From Acetobacter okinawensis (GTDB lineage Bacteria > Pseudomonadota > Alphaproteobacteria > Acetobacterales > Acetobacteraceae), in NCBI RefSeq assembly GCF_002153655.1, contig NZ_JOPJ01000001.1, positions 93,027-157,026 on the forward strand: DNA of 64,000 nucleotides. Direction: 5' to 3'. A program made the position numbers and the translations under genes. Positions within the stretch are counted from its first letter, which is position 1, and each line of letters begins with the position of its first letter. Positions 18,806 through 28,258 of the stretch are shown one piece after another. The notes beneath the pieces are model-generated. The model was not told the DNA's origin. It saw only the letters and a list, made by a program, of their open reading frames with translations, and ran no database searches.

Positions 18806-20242
18806 TCAGGTGTTCGCATACGGGTTTTTGGTGCCACGCGTTTGCAGGCGAATGGGCACACCCGGCAGGTCAAACGCCTCACGCAGGCCATTGACCAGAT
18901 ACCGCTTATAGTCATCAGGCATCTGCTCGGCGCGTGTGCCAAACACCACAAAGGTTGGTGGGCGGGACTTGACCTGCGTCATGTAGCGCAGCTTGAGCCG
19001 CCTGCCATCGACCAGAGGCGGCTGGTGGCGTTCAAGCATTTCCTCAAACCAGCGGTTCAGCGCGCCGGTGGGGACGCGGGCGTTCCACACGGTCCATGCT
19101 TCCCGCACGGCAGGGAGCAGCTTTTGCACGGCAGAGCCGGTCAGAGCCGAGAAGGTGACAACCGGCACACCCCGCATCTGGGCAAGCGAGATGCTCAACC
19201 TGTCCAGAATGGCCTTGCGCGTGGCTGTGCGGTCTTCCACCGCGTCCCACTTGTTCAGCGCGAGTACGCAGGCACGCCCTTCACGCTCGATCAGGCGCGC
19301 AATCTGGAGGTCCTGCTCATGCACACCCAGTGTTGCATCCAGCACCAGCACGGCGACTTCCGCCATTTTGAGCGCCTCGATCGAAGCAGAGACCGACATT
19401 TTTTCCAGCGCTTCGTCAATACGGGCCTTTTTACGCAGGCCAGCCGTATCAACAATTTCAAACGTATCGTCCCCGTCATGGAGCGTTACGGCAATGGAAT
19501 CGCGCGTAAGGCCGGGCTCGGGGCCGGTAATCATACGTTCTTCACCCAAAAGGGTGTTCAGCAGCGTGGACTTGCCCGCATTGGGGCGACCGACAATGGC
19601 AACCTTGAGCGGACCGGTCGGGCGGACTTCCTCCTCATCCGTCAGTTCCGGTTCGGGGGCCCATTCGTCCTCCTCTTCCTCGGGACCGAGCTTGTCAGCG
19701 GGCAGGCGCTCGGCAATTTCCCACATCAGGTCGGTCACGCCATCACCATGCTCGGCGGACAGGCCGAGCGGATCCCCCAGACCAAGTCTGTAAGCCTCCA
19801 GCGCAGCAGCAGTGCCCTGCCGCCCCTCCGCCTTGTTGGCAATCAGCAGCACAGGGCGGTTCTGGCGGCGGACCCACTGGGCAAAATGCTCATCCGTTGG
19901 GGTCACACCGGCACGTGCATCAATACAGAACAGAATAAGGTCCGCTTCCTGCACCGCACTTTCGGAAGATGCGCGCATGCGACCAAACAGGCTGTCGGGG
20001 GCGGCTTCTTCCAGCCCGGCTGTATCAATCAGCCGGATATGGCGGCCACGTACCAGAGCAACCCCTTCCTTGCGGTCGCGGGTTACGCCGGGTGTATCGG
20101 CCACCAATGCCTGCCTACGCCCAACCAGACGGTTGAACAGGGTGGATTTACCCACATTTGGGCGCCCGGCAATAACAACAACCGGAAGGTCCCCCGTTGG
20201 TATGGGCGGGAGGGGGCGCATGGACTTGCGACGTTCAACCAT
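18806..20242 (-). CDS. der: Ribosome-associated double GTPase Der (EngA)
   Basis: Der (478 aa) is an essential GTPase for 50S assembly with two tandem G domains and a KH-like C-terminus. The first G1 is GRPNVGKSTLFN and the second GRPNAGKSTLLN, at about residues 27 and 217. The NKAEG and NKWDA G4 motifs are present, and the acidic linker DKLGPEEEEDEW separates the domains. The ATG at 20242 overlaps the bamB stop by 8 bp; an ATG seven codons later is possible. The YfgM-BamB-Der order is the same as in gammaproteobacteria. Confidence 0.96.
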   Translation of the reverse strand: MVERRKSMRPLPPIPTGDLPVVVIAGRPNVGKSTLFNRLVGRRQALVADTPGVTRDRKEGVALVRGRHIRLIDTAGLEEAAPDSLFGRMRASSESAVQEADLILFCIDARAGVTPTDEHFAQWVRRQNRPVLLIANKAEGRQGTAAALEAYRLGLGDPLGLSAEHGDGVTDLMWEIAERLPADKLGPEEEEDEWAPEPELTDEEEVRPTGPLKVAIVGRPNAGKSTLLNTLLGEERMITGPEPGLTRDSIAVTLHDGDDTFEIVDTAGLRKKARIDEALEKMSVSASIEALKMAEVAVLVLDATLGVHEQDLQIARLIEREGRACVLALNKWDAVEDRTATRKAILDRLSISLAQMRGVPVVTFSALTGSAVQKLLPAVREAWTVWNARVPTGALNRWFEEMLERHQPPLVDGRRLKLRYMTQVKSRPPTFVVFGTRAEQMPDDYKRYLVNGLREAFDLPGVPIRLQTRGTKNPYANT

Positions 20243-21632
20243 AGGAGATCAGGTTTCCGTCATTTGTTACGATAAGCATCTGGTTGTCCACAACAATGGG
20301 AGGCACGAAGGAGACCGCCTCCATGGCATCAATAGAAATAATTGCGCCGGTCTGCGGGTTGATACGCACCATCCCGTTTTCTGGCAGGGTGCTCAGGCAC
20401 ACAATCTGGCCAGCCGCCATAATGGGGCCGAACCATGTGACAATGTCCTTGCTTTCCTTGATCTTGCGGAAGCGGCGGAGCTGGGTAATCCAGCGCACAT
20501 GGCCCGAAAGACGGTCAATACAGGCGACCTGCTGGTCAAGGGAGACAATATACAGCCAGTCCCCCACACACAGGATGCTGTCCTGGCTGGCAACGGAGCG
20601 CTCCCACACACGGCGGCCGGTACGGATATCCACCGCAGCCAGCACCTGCGCCATGCTGATGGCGTAAACCACGCTCCCCACAATAACCGGCAGGCCACGC
20701 ACGCAGTTCAGGTTAAGAGTGCTGGCCTGTGCGCCAACATTGCCGAGCATTTCGCTCCACACGACCTCACCACTTTCGGCGCGGAAGGCAATCAGGTCCC
20801 CCCCACCAAAACCTGCCACCACAACACCGTTGGCATAGGCGGGCGCCGCCTGACCAAACACCGTGGTTTCAGCCGCCGTGGCTGCATATGTCCATATCTG
20901 GCGACCGGTCGCGGCATCAAGCGCAAAGAACCGCTCATCAATGGTGCCAAAATAAACCCGGCCTTCAGCAATGGTCGGGGCGGAGCGGCCGGGGGTGCCC
21001 ACATCGGTCCGCCATTTGACCTTGCCCGTTGCGGCATAAACGGCGATGGCCTGCGAAATGCCATCCACAATATACAGCACGTCCCCATCAACCCCGATGC
21101 CGCCGCCGGTGTTGCTGGAGTGGGATTTTTTGGGCCGGGGGTTAAAGGTCCATACATGCCGCATGGCAGGCCACGTAAAGGCCCGCACCACGCCCTGTGC
21201 GTCCAGCACAAACAGCCGCCCGTTATGCACGACCGGCACGCAGGCCAACATGCCGCGCCCAAGCGAGCCAAGGGCCGCCCATGCCATAAGGTCCGGCTCG
21301 GAAATACCAGCGCCAATGCTGTGCTTCCAGCGCCGTTTAAGCCCGCCCCACGCGTAGTTGCTCCCGGTATGGGCTGGCACCCGGCCACTGATCGGCCATT
21401 CGGAGACCGTAATCGGGGCTGGCAGGGTTATGGGGGTATGGTCTTCCTTGTCCACCATAAGCCCCGCGCCAGAAGACAGCACGTCGGTACGATGCCCGGC
21501 CAGCAGGGGTTTTTTGTCGTCGTCATCACCACCGCAAGCGGCCAGCGTGGGGGCCAGAGCGGCACCGGCCAGCAGGCTCCTGCGGGTCATGCCGGACAGG
21601 GGGGCGGCGCCAGTATGTGTGTTGCTGCTCAT
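20235..21632 (-). CDS. bamB: BamB-like beta-propeller lipoprotein
   Basis: A 465-aa PQQ-type beta-propeller protein. The N-terminus has a twin arginine (TRRSLLAG) and a lipobox-like TLAAC at about residue 33, so it may be a Tat- or Sec-exported lipoprotein. Propeller blades repeat patterns such as LDAATGRQIWTYAA and VDIRTGRRVWERSV. Together with the YfgM-like gene upstream and der downstream this matches BamB, the outer-membrane protein assembly scaffold. I use the ATG at 21632, 4 bp after the preceding stop, with AGGA upstream. The twin-arginine signal is unusual for BamB. Confidence 0.88.
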   Translation of the reverse strand: MSSNTHTGAAPLSGMTRRSLLAGAALAPTLAACGGDDDDKKPLLAGHRTDVLSSGAGLMVDKEDHTPITLPAPITVSEWPISGRVPAHTGSNYAWGGLKRRWKHSIGAGISEPDLMAWAALGSLGRGMLACVPVVHNGRLFVLDAQGVVRAFTWPAMRHVWTFNPRPKKSHSSNTGGGIGVDGDVLYIVDGISQAIAVYAATGKVKWRTDVGTPGRSAPTIAEGRVYFGTIDERFFALDAATGRQIWTYAATAAETTVFGQAAPAYANGVVVAGFGGGDLIAFRAESGEVVWSEMLGNVGAQASTLNLNCVRGLPVIVGSVVYAISMAQVLAAVDIRTGRRVWERSVASQDSILCVGDWLYIVSLDQQVACIDRLSGHVRWITQLRRFRKIKESKDIVTWFGPIMAAGQIVCLSTLPENGMVRINPQTGAIISIDAMEAVSFVPPIVVDNQMLIVTNDGNLISYG

Positions 21633-21636
21633 GGTT

Positions 21637-22332
21637 TTATCCTGCTGACGGATCAAGCGCCTGCATCATGCCCTGCGCCCTGTTGCGTACCCCTGCGGGT
21701 GTTTCGGCCGAGTCCACAAGAGCAGACAGTTTTTTGCGGGCTTCGTCCGCATGCCCTTCACGCACGTCCAGCACAGCCAGTGCCTCCTGCGCAAGGCCGT
21801 TCCATGCTCCACCCTGCCCGCTCAGCAGGGACAGGCGTGAACGCAGGGTAGGAATATCGCCCGTATCAAGCTGGTGCTGGCACCACAGCAAAGTGGCAAT
21901 GTGCCGCAAGGCAGGGTCTGCTGCGGGGTCATCCTGCACGGCGTTCCACGCAGCCAGAGCGGCTTTTGCATCGCCCCGCGCAGCCTGCACTGCGGCTTCT
22001 TGCATACGGGCCAGTGTGGCAACACCCCGATCACCCGAGGCAACCAGAGCCTGTAGGGAATCCAGACCACTCAGCGCCTTGCCTGTCAGGGGGACCGTGG
22101 CACCCCCGACCTGATCTGGCAGATGGTCGGTCTGGCGTAACGCGGCCAAATATGTGCCTGTCGCCACCTGATCCTGAGCCTTGTGCCGCGCCAGTTGCCA
22201 TGACCACAGGCCCGCGCCAGCCACAATGACCACCACAGCCGCAACGGCCACACCGGCATAACGCCGGGCCACCGCACGCATGCGTTCAGCCTTGAGCTCT
22301 TCGTCAACTTCCCGGTAAATATCCTCTGCCAC
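21637..22332 (-). CDS. YfgM-like membrane-anchored TPR protein
   Basis: A 231-aa protein. A basic stretch is followed by one membrane helix (about residues 24-42, AGVAVAAVVVIVAGAGLW), and the rest is alanine-rich helical repeats of TPR type in the periplasm. YfgM binds SecYEG and periplasmic chaperones in E. coli, and the gene is directly upstream of bamB and der there too. The GTG at 22332 (VAEDIYREVDEE) is my start; the extra N-terminal frame looks non-coding. The function is inferred mainly from topology and synteny. Confidence 0.8.
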   Translation of the reverse strand: MAEDIYREVDEELKAERMRAVARRYAGVAVAAVVVIVAGAGLWSWQLARHKAQDQVATGTYLAALRQTDHLPDQVGGATVPLTGKALSGLDSLQALVASGDRGVATLARMQEAAVQAARGDAKAALAAWNAVQDDPAADPALRHIATLLWCQHQLDTGDIPTLRSRLSLLSGQGGAWNGLAQEALAVLDVREGHADEARKKLSALVDSAETPAGVRNRAQGMMQALDPSAG

Positions 22333-22490
22333 GATCCGGCCCGTTCCTGTTCCTGCCAATGCATGCCTGTCCGTTATTATGGCATATCTGCCCCAGCCGG
22401 ACGCATCAGGCAAGGCGCAGCGTGTCTGTTGCGTGCCTGTTATACCGCCTTGCGGGCCAACAGGCAGCACTCAAAACCCCAAAATACGAC

Positions 22491-22880
22491 TTAATGGGCT
22501 GCTTTTTGCAGCTTTGCGCCCCCGGCCTTGAGCGCGGTGGTCAACTGCGTAAAATTGGCACCAATACGCTGCTGCACGGCTGTGCTGCCTTCATGAATAT
22601 ACGCAATTTTTTCCCGCGCTTCATTGCTGATCGCGGTTTCATCCTTCAGGGCGGTTTTGGACACGCAGGCATTGTAGGTGCGGGCCGCTTTTTCGTACGC
22701 GCTGACCTTGTCCACGCTGGCATTATATTTTTCCACGCTGGACACATCAACCGTGGGGGCTGTGGGCTCCGTACCGCAGGATGCCGGCAGCCAGGACCGT
22801 TCCGCCGCGTGGGCAGGCGCACACACAACCACAGCTAACAGCCCCCCGATGGAAGCCAGCAAAAAACCTTTCCGCACCAT
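22491..22880 (-). CDS. Small secreted two-cysteine protein, unknown function
   Basis: A 129-aa protein with a clear signal peptide (residues 1-25, ending PAHA) and a mature part of about 104 aa that looks helical. It has exactly two cysteines in the mature region (SCGTEP and YNACVSKT), placed for one disulfide. Repeated Tyr and Ala in heptad-like spacing suggest a helical bundle. I do not recognise a named family. The ATG at 22880 begins the signal peptide. It stands alone, 158 bp from the YfgM-like gene, and is read away from the GT9 gene. Confidence 0.7.
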   Translation of the reverse strand: MVRKGFLLASIGGLLAVVVCAPAHAAERSWLPASCGTEPTAPTVDVSSVEKYNASVDKVSAYEKAARTYNACVSKTALKDETAISNEAREKIAYIHEGSTAVQQRIGANFTQLTTALKAGGAKLQKAAH

Positions 22881-23045
22881 TGCCAAAATACCCTTACTGC
22901 CTGAACAGCGAACCAAGGTGCCGCCCCGCTCCATGCGGGTCCATGCACCTTGCACCGCAACGGCTCATCTTCTGGCATACGCGGCGCAAAAGTCCATATC
23001 TGCCTCGCTTGGAAAAGACACAAAGAGACAGTATAGCCTGTTGGC

Positions 23046-23960
23046 ATGCGCATTCTTTTCATTACGGCCACACGTCTGGGGGATGCGGTGCTCTCCACCG
23101 GCATTCTCAACACCCTGATCCAGCAATGGCCCGATGCGCGCATAACCGTTGCCTGCGGGCCGGTTGCCGCCGGGCTGTTCAGCCATATGCCCGGACTCGA
23201 GCGCGTTCTGGTCATGCGCAAGCGCCCTTATGACCTGCACTGGCTGGACCTGTGGAAAGCCTGCGTGCCCACCCGCTGGGACATGACCGTGGACCTACGC
23301 GGATCGGTCATCAGTTTTGTCCTGCGCTCGGGGCGGCGGTTTGTCATGCGTGGCGGGCGCAGGCCCGGCCGCCGGGTTGGCCATCTGGGCGCACTGCTTG
23401 GCCTGTCCCCCGCCCCGCACCCTACGGTCTGGCTGAATGACGCGGACAGGCTGACCGCAGCACAGACCATTCCAGCCCCCTCCCCCGGCGCTCCGGTCAT
23501 AGCCCTTGGCCCCACCGCCAACTGGCATGGCAAGGTCTGGCCTACAGAAAATTACCTGCCACTGTGGCAACAGATAACCGCAGACTACCCCCATGCCCGG
23601 GCAGCCATATTCTATGGCCCCGGCACGCAGGAGGCCGAACTGGCCCAGCCCGTGCTCCATGCCCTACCCGACGCCGTGGACGCAGGGGGCCGATTTAGCC
23701 TGACCCAGACCGCCGCCATGCTGGCAAGCTGCGCACTCTATATTGGCAATGATTCCGGGTTGATGCATCTGGCTGCCGCAGCAGGCACCCCCACACTGGG
23801 GCTGTTTGGCCCGTCCCGCGCATCGGAATATGCACCCACAGGGGCGCTGACACGTTGGGTAGAGGCACCGGGGCCGGAAGGCCAGGCCCCCATTGCCGGA
23901 TTAAGCGTTGAATGCGTGGCCAATGCGGCGCTCGCACTCCTGCACCAGACACAGGCGTGA
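23046..23960 (+). CDS. GT9-family (heptosyltransferase-like) glycosyltransferase
   Basis: A 304-aa protein of the ADP-heptose:LPS heptosyltransferase family. It begins MRILFITATRLGDAVLSTGIL, the usual GT9 N-terminal motif, and has the donor-binding region ALGPTANWHGKVWP near residue 158. The C-terminal YIGNDSGLMHLAAAAGTPTLGLFGP block near residues 233-255 is diagnostic. It probably adds a core sugar to lipopolysaccharide, and LpxB of lipid A synthesis is coded 1.4 kb downstream. The exact sugar and acceptor are not readable. Confidence 0.88.
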   Translation: MRILFITATRLGDAVLSTGILNTLIQQWPDARITVACGPVAAGLFSHMPGLERVLVMRKRPYDLHWLDLWKACVPTRWDMTVDLRGSVISFVLRSGRRFVMRGGRRPGRRVGHLGALLGLSPAPHPTVWLNDADRLTAAQTIPAPSPGAPVIALGPTANWHGKVWPTENYLPLWQQITADYPHARAAIFYGPGTQEAELAQPVLHALPDAVDAGGRFSLTQTAAMLASCALYIGNDSGLMHLAAAAGTPTLGLFGPSRASEYAPTGALTRWVEAPGPEGQAPIAGLSVECVANAALALLHQTQA

Positions 23961-24057
23961 ACACGGACCCTCTGGCCCCCATGCACGCTCCGGTCTAGGG
24001 TTTGCCATTATGGCCTGTCCGTGCAGCCAGCGCCGCGCTCACAAGGAAAACCATACC

Positions 24058-24930
24058 ATGTCCATGCCAGCCCCATCCCACATGACCCGGCTAGAGGGCC
24101 GGACCATTATCAAGCTTTCCGGTGCAGACCGCGTCAAGTTCCTTCAGGGACTGGTCACGGCGGATATTGCCAGTGTGCAGCCCGGGCAGGCGGTATGGGC
24201 TGCATGCCTGACCCCACAGGGCCGCTGGCAGGCAGATTTTTTTGCCATTTCCGACCCCGATGACACCTGCCTGCTGCTGGACTGTGCGACCGAACAGGCC
24301 GAAGCCCTGCGGACGCAGCTCATGCGCTTCAGGCTACGTTCGGATGTGCAGATGGAACTGACCGCGCTCTCCACCTACGCCGCGTGGGGCAACAGGCCAG
24401 ATGCCGCAGTGCTTGAAAACGCCATATGCGTTGCAGACCCCAGACTGCCCAATGCCGGATGGCGGCTGATAGACCCAGCACCCGGCACCGAGCAGAATGC
24501 AACCGAGCGCGACTATGACCTGCACAGGCTGGCCCTTGGCCTGCCCGACGGTATGCAGGACTGCGAGCCCGGCCGCACACTGGCCGCAGAGGCCAACATG
24601 GACCTGCTCGGTGGCATTGCATGGAAAAAAGGATGTTACATGGGGCAGGAAGTCACGGCCCGCATGCACTACCGCACCCTGCTCAAACGCCGCCTTATGC
24701 CCATTGCCAGCACGGCACCACTCCCCGTGCCCGGCGCGCCCATTCTGCACGGCACGCAGGAGGTTGGCATCCTGCGCTCCTCGCGCGATCATATCGGGCT
24801 GGCGCTGCTCAAGGTGGACATGGCAGACAAGACCCTGACATGCCTTGGCCATAACGTGGTTGCCCGCCCACCCGCGTGGCTGCTACCTGCCCTTGGCACC
24901 CCACCAGAACCCACCACCACACCGGACTGA
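24058..24930 (+). CDS. ygfZ: Folate-binding protein YgfZ (Fe-S cluster maintenance)
   Basis: A 290-aa tetrahydrofolate-dependent protein related to the GcvT fold. YgfZ/Iba57 supports maturation or repair of certain iron-sulfur enzymes. The signature K-G-C-Y-x-G-Q-E is present as KKGCYMGQEV near residue 193, with its key cysteine. The start is an ATG at 24058, and LSGADRVKFLQGLVTADI is the typical N-terminal block. hisI follows 3 bp after its stop, so the two are likely co-transcribed. Confidence 0.92.
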   Translation: MSMPAPSHMTRLEGRTIIKLSGADRVKFLQGLVTADIASVQPGQAVWAACLTPQGRWQADFFAISDPDDTCLLLDCATEQAEALRTQLMRFRLRSDVQMELTALSTYAAWGNRPDAAVLENAICVADPRLPNAGWRLIDPAPGTEQNATERDYDLHRLALGLPDGMQDCEPGRTLAAEANMDLLGGIAWKKGCYMGQEVTARMHYRTLLKRRLMPIASTAPLPVPGAPILHGTQEVGILRSSRDHIGLALLKVDMADKTLTCLGHNVVARPPAWLLPALGTPPEPTTTPD

Positions 24931-24933
24931 ACC

Positions 24934-25353
24934 ATGACCTACACCGCCCCCGATGCCGCAACGCTTGATGCCATGCTCAGCACGGTCAAATACGACGCCT
25001 CCGGCCTGATTGCCGCCATTGCCCAGCAGCACGACACGGGCGAAGTGTTGATGATTGCATGGATGAACGCCGAGGCCCTGCGGGAAACACTGGAAAACGG
25101 GCGTGTCTGTTACTATTCACGCAGCCGCAAAAAGCTCTGGCGCAAGGGCGAAACATCCGGCCAGATCCAGCACCTGAAGGAAGCACGGCTGGATTGCGAT
25201 GCCGATGCCGTTCTACTGCTGGTCGAGCAGATTGGCGTTGCCTGCCACACCGGCCGCAGGAGCTGTTTTTACCGCGCCTTTACCCCCACCGGCCTTGTTG
25301 AACTGACAAAGCCCGAAATTGACCCCGCCAAACTCTACCACACCCACGGCTAG
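24934..25353 (+). CDS. hisI: Phosphoribosyl-AMP cyclohydrolase
   Basis: HisI (139 aa) opens the adenine ring of phosphoribosyl-AMP in histidine synthesis. The zinc and active-site blocks are visible: VLMIAWMNAEALRETL, SRSRKKLWRKGETSG, and D-x-D-x-D (DCDADAVLL) followed by CHTGRRSCFYR. It is the stand-alone form without the HisE domain. It lies apart from other his genes. Its TAG stop shares a CTAG with the stop of lpxB on the other strand. Confidence 0.95.
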   Translation: MTYTAPDAATLDAMLSTVKYDASGLIAAIAQQHDTGEVLMIAWMNAEALRETLENGRVCYYSRSRKKLWRKGETSGQIQHLKEARLDCDADAVLLLVEQIGVACHTGRRSCFYRAFTPTGLVELTKPEIDPAKLYHTHG

Positions 25354-26540
25354 GGAGCGGGCCGAGCGCTCCCCTGCGCTGCCAGCAGGTCCAGCACGGC
25401 ACTGGCCGCAGCATCTGCTGGCAAAACACCCCCCGGCCCTTCCAGCCCATGCAGGACCGAAGCAAAGGCCGTACGCTGGGCCTGTGCTGCTGCGGGGTTA
25501 TCAAACAGTCTGCGCACTTCACACGCCAGCACGTCTGGTGCGCAGTTTTCTTGCAATAATTCAGGAACAACCTTGCGCCCCGCCAGCAGGTTGACCATGG
25601 CCACATAAGGCACACGGATAAGCCTGCGTGCCATAAACGCCGTAATCGGATTAACCCTGTAGGTCACGGCCATGGGTACGCCCGCCAGCGCCAGTTCCAG
25701 CGTGGAGGTGCCCGACTTGGTCAAGGCGGCCCCCGCAGCGGCAAACGCATCGTGCTTGTCCTGCACATCGGTCACAATAACCGGGCGTACAGGCCAGTCC
25801 TGTACCGCCCGCTCCACAGTAGCCGCCACTACGGGGGAGACGGGCACAACCGGCACCACATCGGGCATACTGGCGCGCAGCAGGGCCAGCATACGCCCGA
25901 ACACCGGCAGCAGGCGCGGCACCTCCGAGCGGCGGCTGCCGGGCATAAGCACCAGCACACGAGCCCCCTCCGCCACCCCGTGGCGCGCCCTGAACCGGGC
26001 TGCATCCCCCTCCTGCGCACCCGATTGCAGGACCGGGTGGCCCACAAAGCGGGTTTTTAGCCCATGTGCGCCAAAAAACTTTTCCTCAAACGGCAGCAGG
26101 CACAGCAGCTCATCCCATAGTCCGGGGAATTTGCGCACGCGCTTCTGCCGCCATGCCCAGACCTGCGGCGCCACATAATGCACCCGCAAAACGCCCATGC
26201 CCGCAATCCGCCGTAACAGGCGCAGGGCAAAGCCGGGGCTATCTATGGTTATGACCAGATCGGGCTTGTGGGCGGCAATGTCCGCCACCGCCTGATCGAG
26301 CCTGCGCGCAAGCTGGCGCACACGCGGCAGAATTTCCACCAGCCCCATGACCGCAAGGTCACGCATGGGAAAGAGGCTCTCAAACCCCACCTCCACCATG
26401 CGCGGACCACCCACCCCCGCAAAGCGGATATGCGGGTTACGCGCACGCAGGGCGAGCATAAGACGCGCGCCCAGCACGTCTCCACTCGCCTCTCCGGCCA
26501 GTATCCATATCAGGGGGGATGAGGGAGAAAGACCAACCAT
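25350..26540 (-). CDS. lpxB: Lipid-A-disaccharide synthase
   Basis: LpxB (396 aa) condenses UDP-diacylglucosamine with lipid X to make the lipid A disaccharide. It is a GT19 enzyme. The N-terminal AGEASGDVLGARLM near residue 14, FAGVGGPRMVEVGFESLFPM, the VHYVAPQVWAWRQKR block near 143 and the C-terminal KSGTSTLELALAGVPMAVTYR near 285 are all conserved. Length is normal. It normally belongs to an lpxD-fabZ-lpxA cluster, which is not present here. Confidence 0.95.
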   Translation of the reverse strand: MVGLSPSSPLIWILAGEASGDVLGARLMLALRARNPHIRFAGVGGPRMVEVGFESLFPMRDLAVMGLVEILPRVRQLARRLDQAVADIAAHKPDLVITIDSPGFALRLLRRIAGMGVLRVHYVAPQVWAWRQKRVRKFPGLWDELLCLLPFEEKFFGAHGLKTRFVGHPVLQSGAQEGDAARFRARHGVAEGARVLVLMPGSRRSEVPRLLPVFGRMLALLRASMPDVVPVVPVSPVVAATVERAVQDWPVRPVIVTDVQDKHDAFAAAGAALTKSGTSTLELALAGVPMAVTYRVNPITAFMARRLIRVPYVAMVNLLAGRKVVPELLQENCAPDVLACEVRRLFDNPAAAQAQRTAFASVLHGLEGPGGVLPADAAASAVLDLLAAQGSARPAP

Positions 26541-26653
26541 AATCCGTGCACCTAGAACACAACGCCCGCACCACCATTCCGGCCAGGGAGGGGATGCGCA
26601 AGCCGTGATGCGAAAAGAAAAACCTTTCCGCCCATAAAAAGTCCGGTTTATGC

Positions 26654-28159
26654 GTGGAGCACCAGACCCTAAACCCCATCATACAGGATATTGTCCGCCT
26701 CGTGAGTGTTCAGCAGTATATGCGTGAGTGGACGGAACAGCCCGTCCGCAACGTTCTGGCCGGCATGGTCGGCACTTTTGCCCTTATTCCCGAAGTCATT
26801 GCTTTTTCCTACGCTGCGGGAGTCGCGCCAGAAGTGGGGCTTTTTGCCTCGTTTGTCATCAGCATTGCCATTGCCATAACCGGGGGCAGGCCGGGCATGA
26901 TCTCGGGGGCGGCGGGCTCGGTTGCACTGGTTGCGGCAGATCTGGTGCATGGGCACGGCTTGCAATACCTGCTGCTGGCTACTCTGCTGGCGGGAGCTTT
27001 TCAGGTCCTGTTTGGCCTGCTGCGGCTCCAGAGCATGATGCGCTTTGTCTCGCGCGAGGTGGAGACGGGGTTTGTCAACGCGCTGGCTATCCTGATTTTT
27101 TCTGCCCAGATTCCACAGATGCTGCACGTCACATGGCACACCTACGCCCTGATCGCCCTTGGTCTGGCCATTGTCTACCTGCTGCCACGCCTGACCACGG
27201 CCATTCCCTCCCCCCTGATCTGCATTGTGGTGCTGACGGGGGTCAGTTTGGCCGTACCCATGCCCATCCATGTTGTGGCTGACCTTGGCGCACTGCCCAC
27301 CGGCCTGCCAAGCCTGAGCCTGCCCCACCTCCCCCTGACATGGAACACCCTACAGATTGTGCTGCCCTACGCCTTTGCCATGGCCATGGTCGGCCTGCTG
27401 GAGTCACTCATGACCGCAGCAGTTGTAGATGAGCTGACAGACACCCACTCCAACAAGCGCATGGAGTGCACGGGACTTGGTATTTCCAACATTCTTGTTG
27501 GCCTGTTTGGCGGCATGGCAGGCTGCGGCATGATCGGCCAGACCGTGGGCAACCTGCGCTATGGTGGGCGCGGTCGGCTGTCCACCTTTACGGCGGGGGC
27601 CTTTTTGCTGTTGCTGCTGGTGGTCCTGCACCGCTTTGTTGCACAGGTGCCTGTGGCAGCCCTTGTGGCTATTATGATTATGGTGTCCGTCAGCACGTTC
27701 TCCTGGTCCTCCGTGCGTGAGGTCGTGCGCCACCCCAAGCTGGCCTCCACGGTCATGCTGGCAACCGTTGTTGTGGTGGTGCTCACGCATGATCTGGCGG
27801 CGGGCGTGGCCTGTGGTGTGCTGCTCAACGGGCTGTTCTTCTCGTTTCAGGTCATGGCGCTGGTGCAGGTCAGCACGCAGGATGCACCCGATGGCACCAC
27901 CCGCACCTATGGCGTGCATGGCCAGCTCTTTTTTGCCTCAACCAGTGTGCTGACAGATAGCGTGGATTTTCAGGCCCCGGCCACACACGTGGTGATTGAT
28001 CTGGCCGACGCCCATCTGTGGGACATCAGCGCGGCCAGCACTCTTGAAAAAACCGTGACACGGCTTGAAAAACGCGGAAAAACCGTCAGCATCATCAATG
28101 CAGATGCCCGCGCGGCAAAACTGCTGGCAACGCTTGGCCACCCCGGCCTGCTGGCCTGA
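26654..28159 (+). CDS. SulP-family anion transporter with STAS domain
   Basis: A 501-aa membrane protein of the SulP/SLC26 family. About 10-12 membrane segments cover residues 30-400, with [21 protein letters not shown] as the family helix 1 and the [13 protein letters not shown] motif. A C-terminal STAS domain runs from about residue 420 ([21 protein letters not shown]). Bacterial members carry sulfate, bicarbonate or dicarboxylates; the substrate is not evident. The frame opens with GTG at 26654 but no clear ribosome site is seen; GTG 26702 or ATG 26720 are alternatives. Confidence 0.87.
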   Translation: MEHQTLNPIIQDIVRLVSVQQYMREWTEQPVRNVLAGMVGTFALIPEVIAFSYAAGVAPEVGLFASFVISIAIAITGGRPGMISGAAGSVALVAADLVHGHGLQYLLLATLLAGAFQVLFGLLRLQSMMRFVSREVETGFVNALAILIFSAQIPQMLHVTWHTYALIALGLAIVYLLPRLTTAIPSPLICIVVLTGVSLAVPMPIHVVADLGALPTGLPSLSLPHLPLTWNTLQIVLPYAFAMAMVGLLESLMTAAVVDELTDTHSNKRMECTGLGISNILVGLFGGMAGCGMIGQTVGNLRYGGRGRLSTFTAGAFLLLLLVVLHRFVAQVPVAALVAIMIMVSVSTFSWSSVREVVRHPKLASTVMLATVVVVVLTHDLAAGVACGVLLNGLFFSFQVMALVQVSTQDAPDGTTRTYGVHGQLFFASTSVLTDSVDFQAPATHVVIDLADAHLWDISAASTLEKTVTRLEKRGKTVSIINADARAAKLLATLGHPGLLA

Positions 28160-28258
28160 ACGGGCAAGGCCTGCAACAAAAAAACGGTCTTAACCTTGCC
28201 ATAGCATCGGGCATTCTATTCATTACGATACAAAAACAGACTAGGAGATTCCGGAACC

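Noticed and set aside
19812..21851. A 679-codon open frame on the plus strand opposite der, bamB and the YfgM-like gene
   Set aside because: It crosses three well-supported genes and its translation is Pro/His/Arg-rich with no motif.
28163..28200. GGCAAGG/CCTTGCC inverted repeat after the SulP gene as a terminator
   Set aside because: The loop is 24 nt and no T-run follows the stem, so stability is doubtful.
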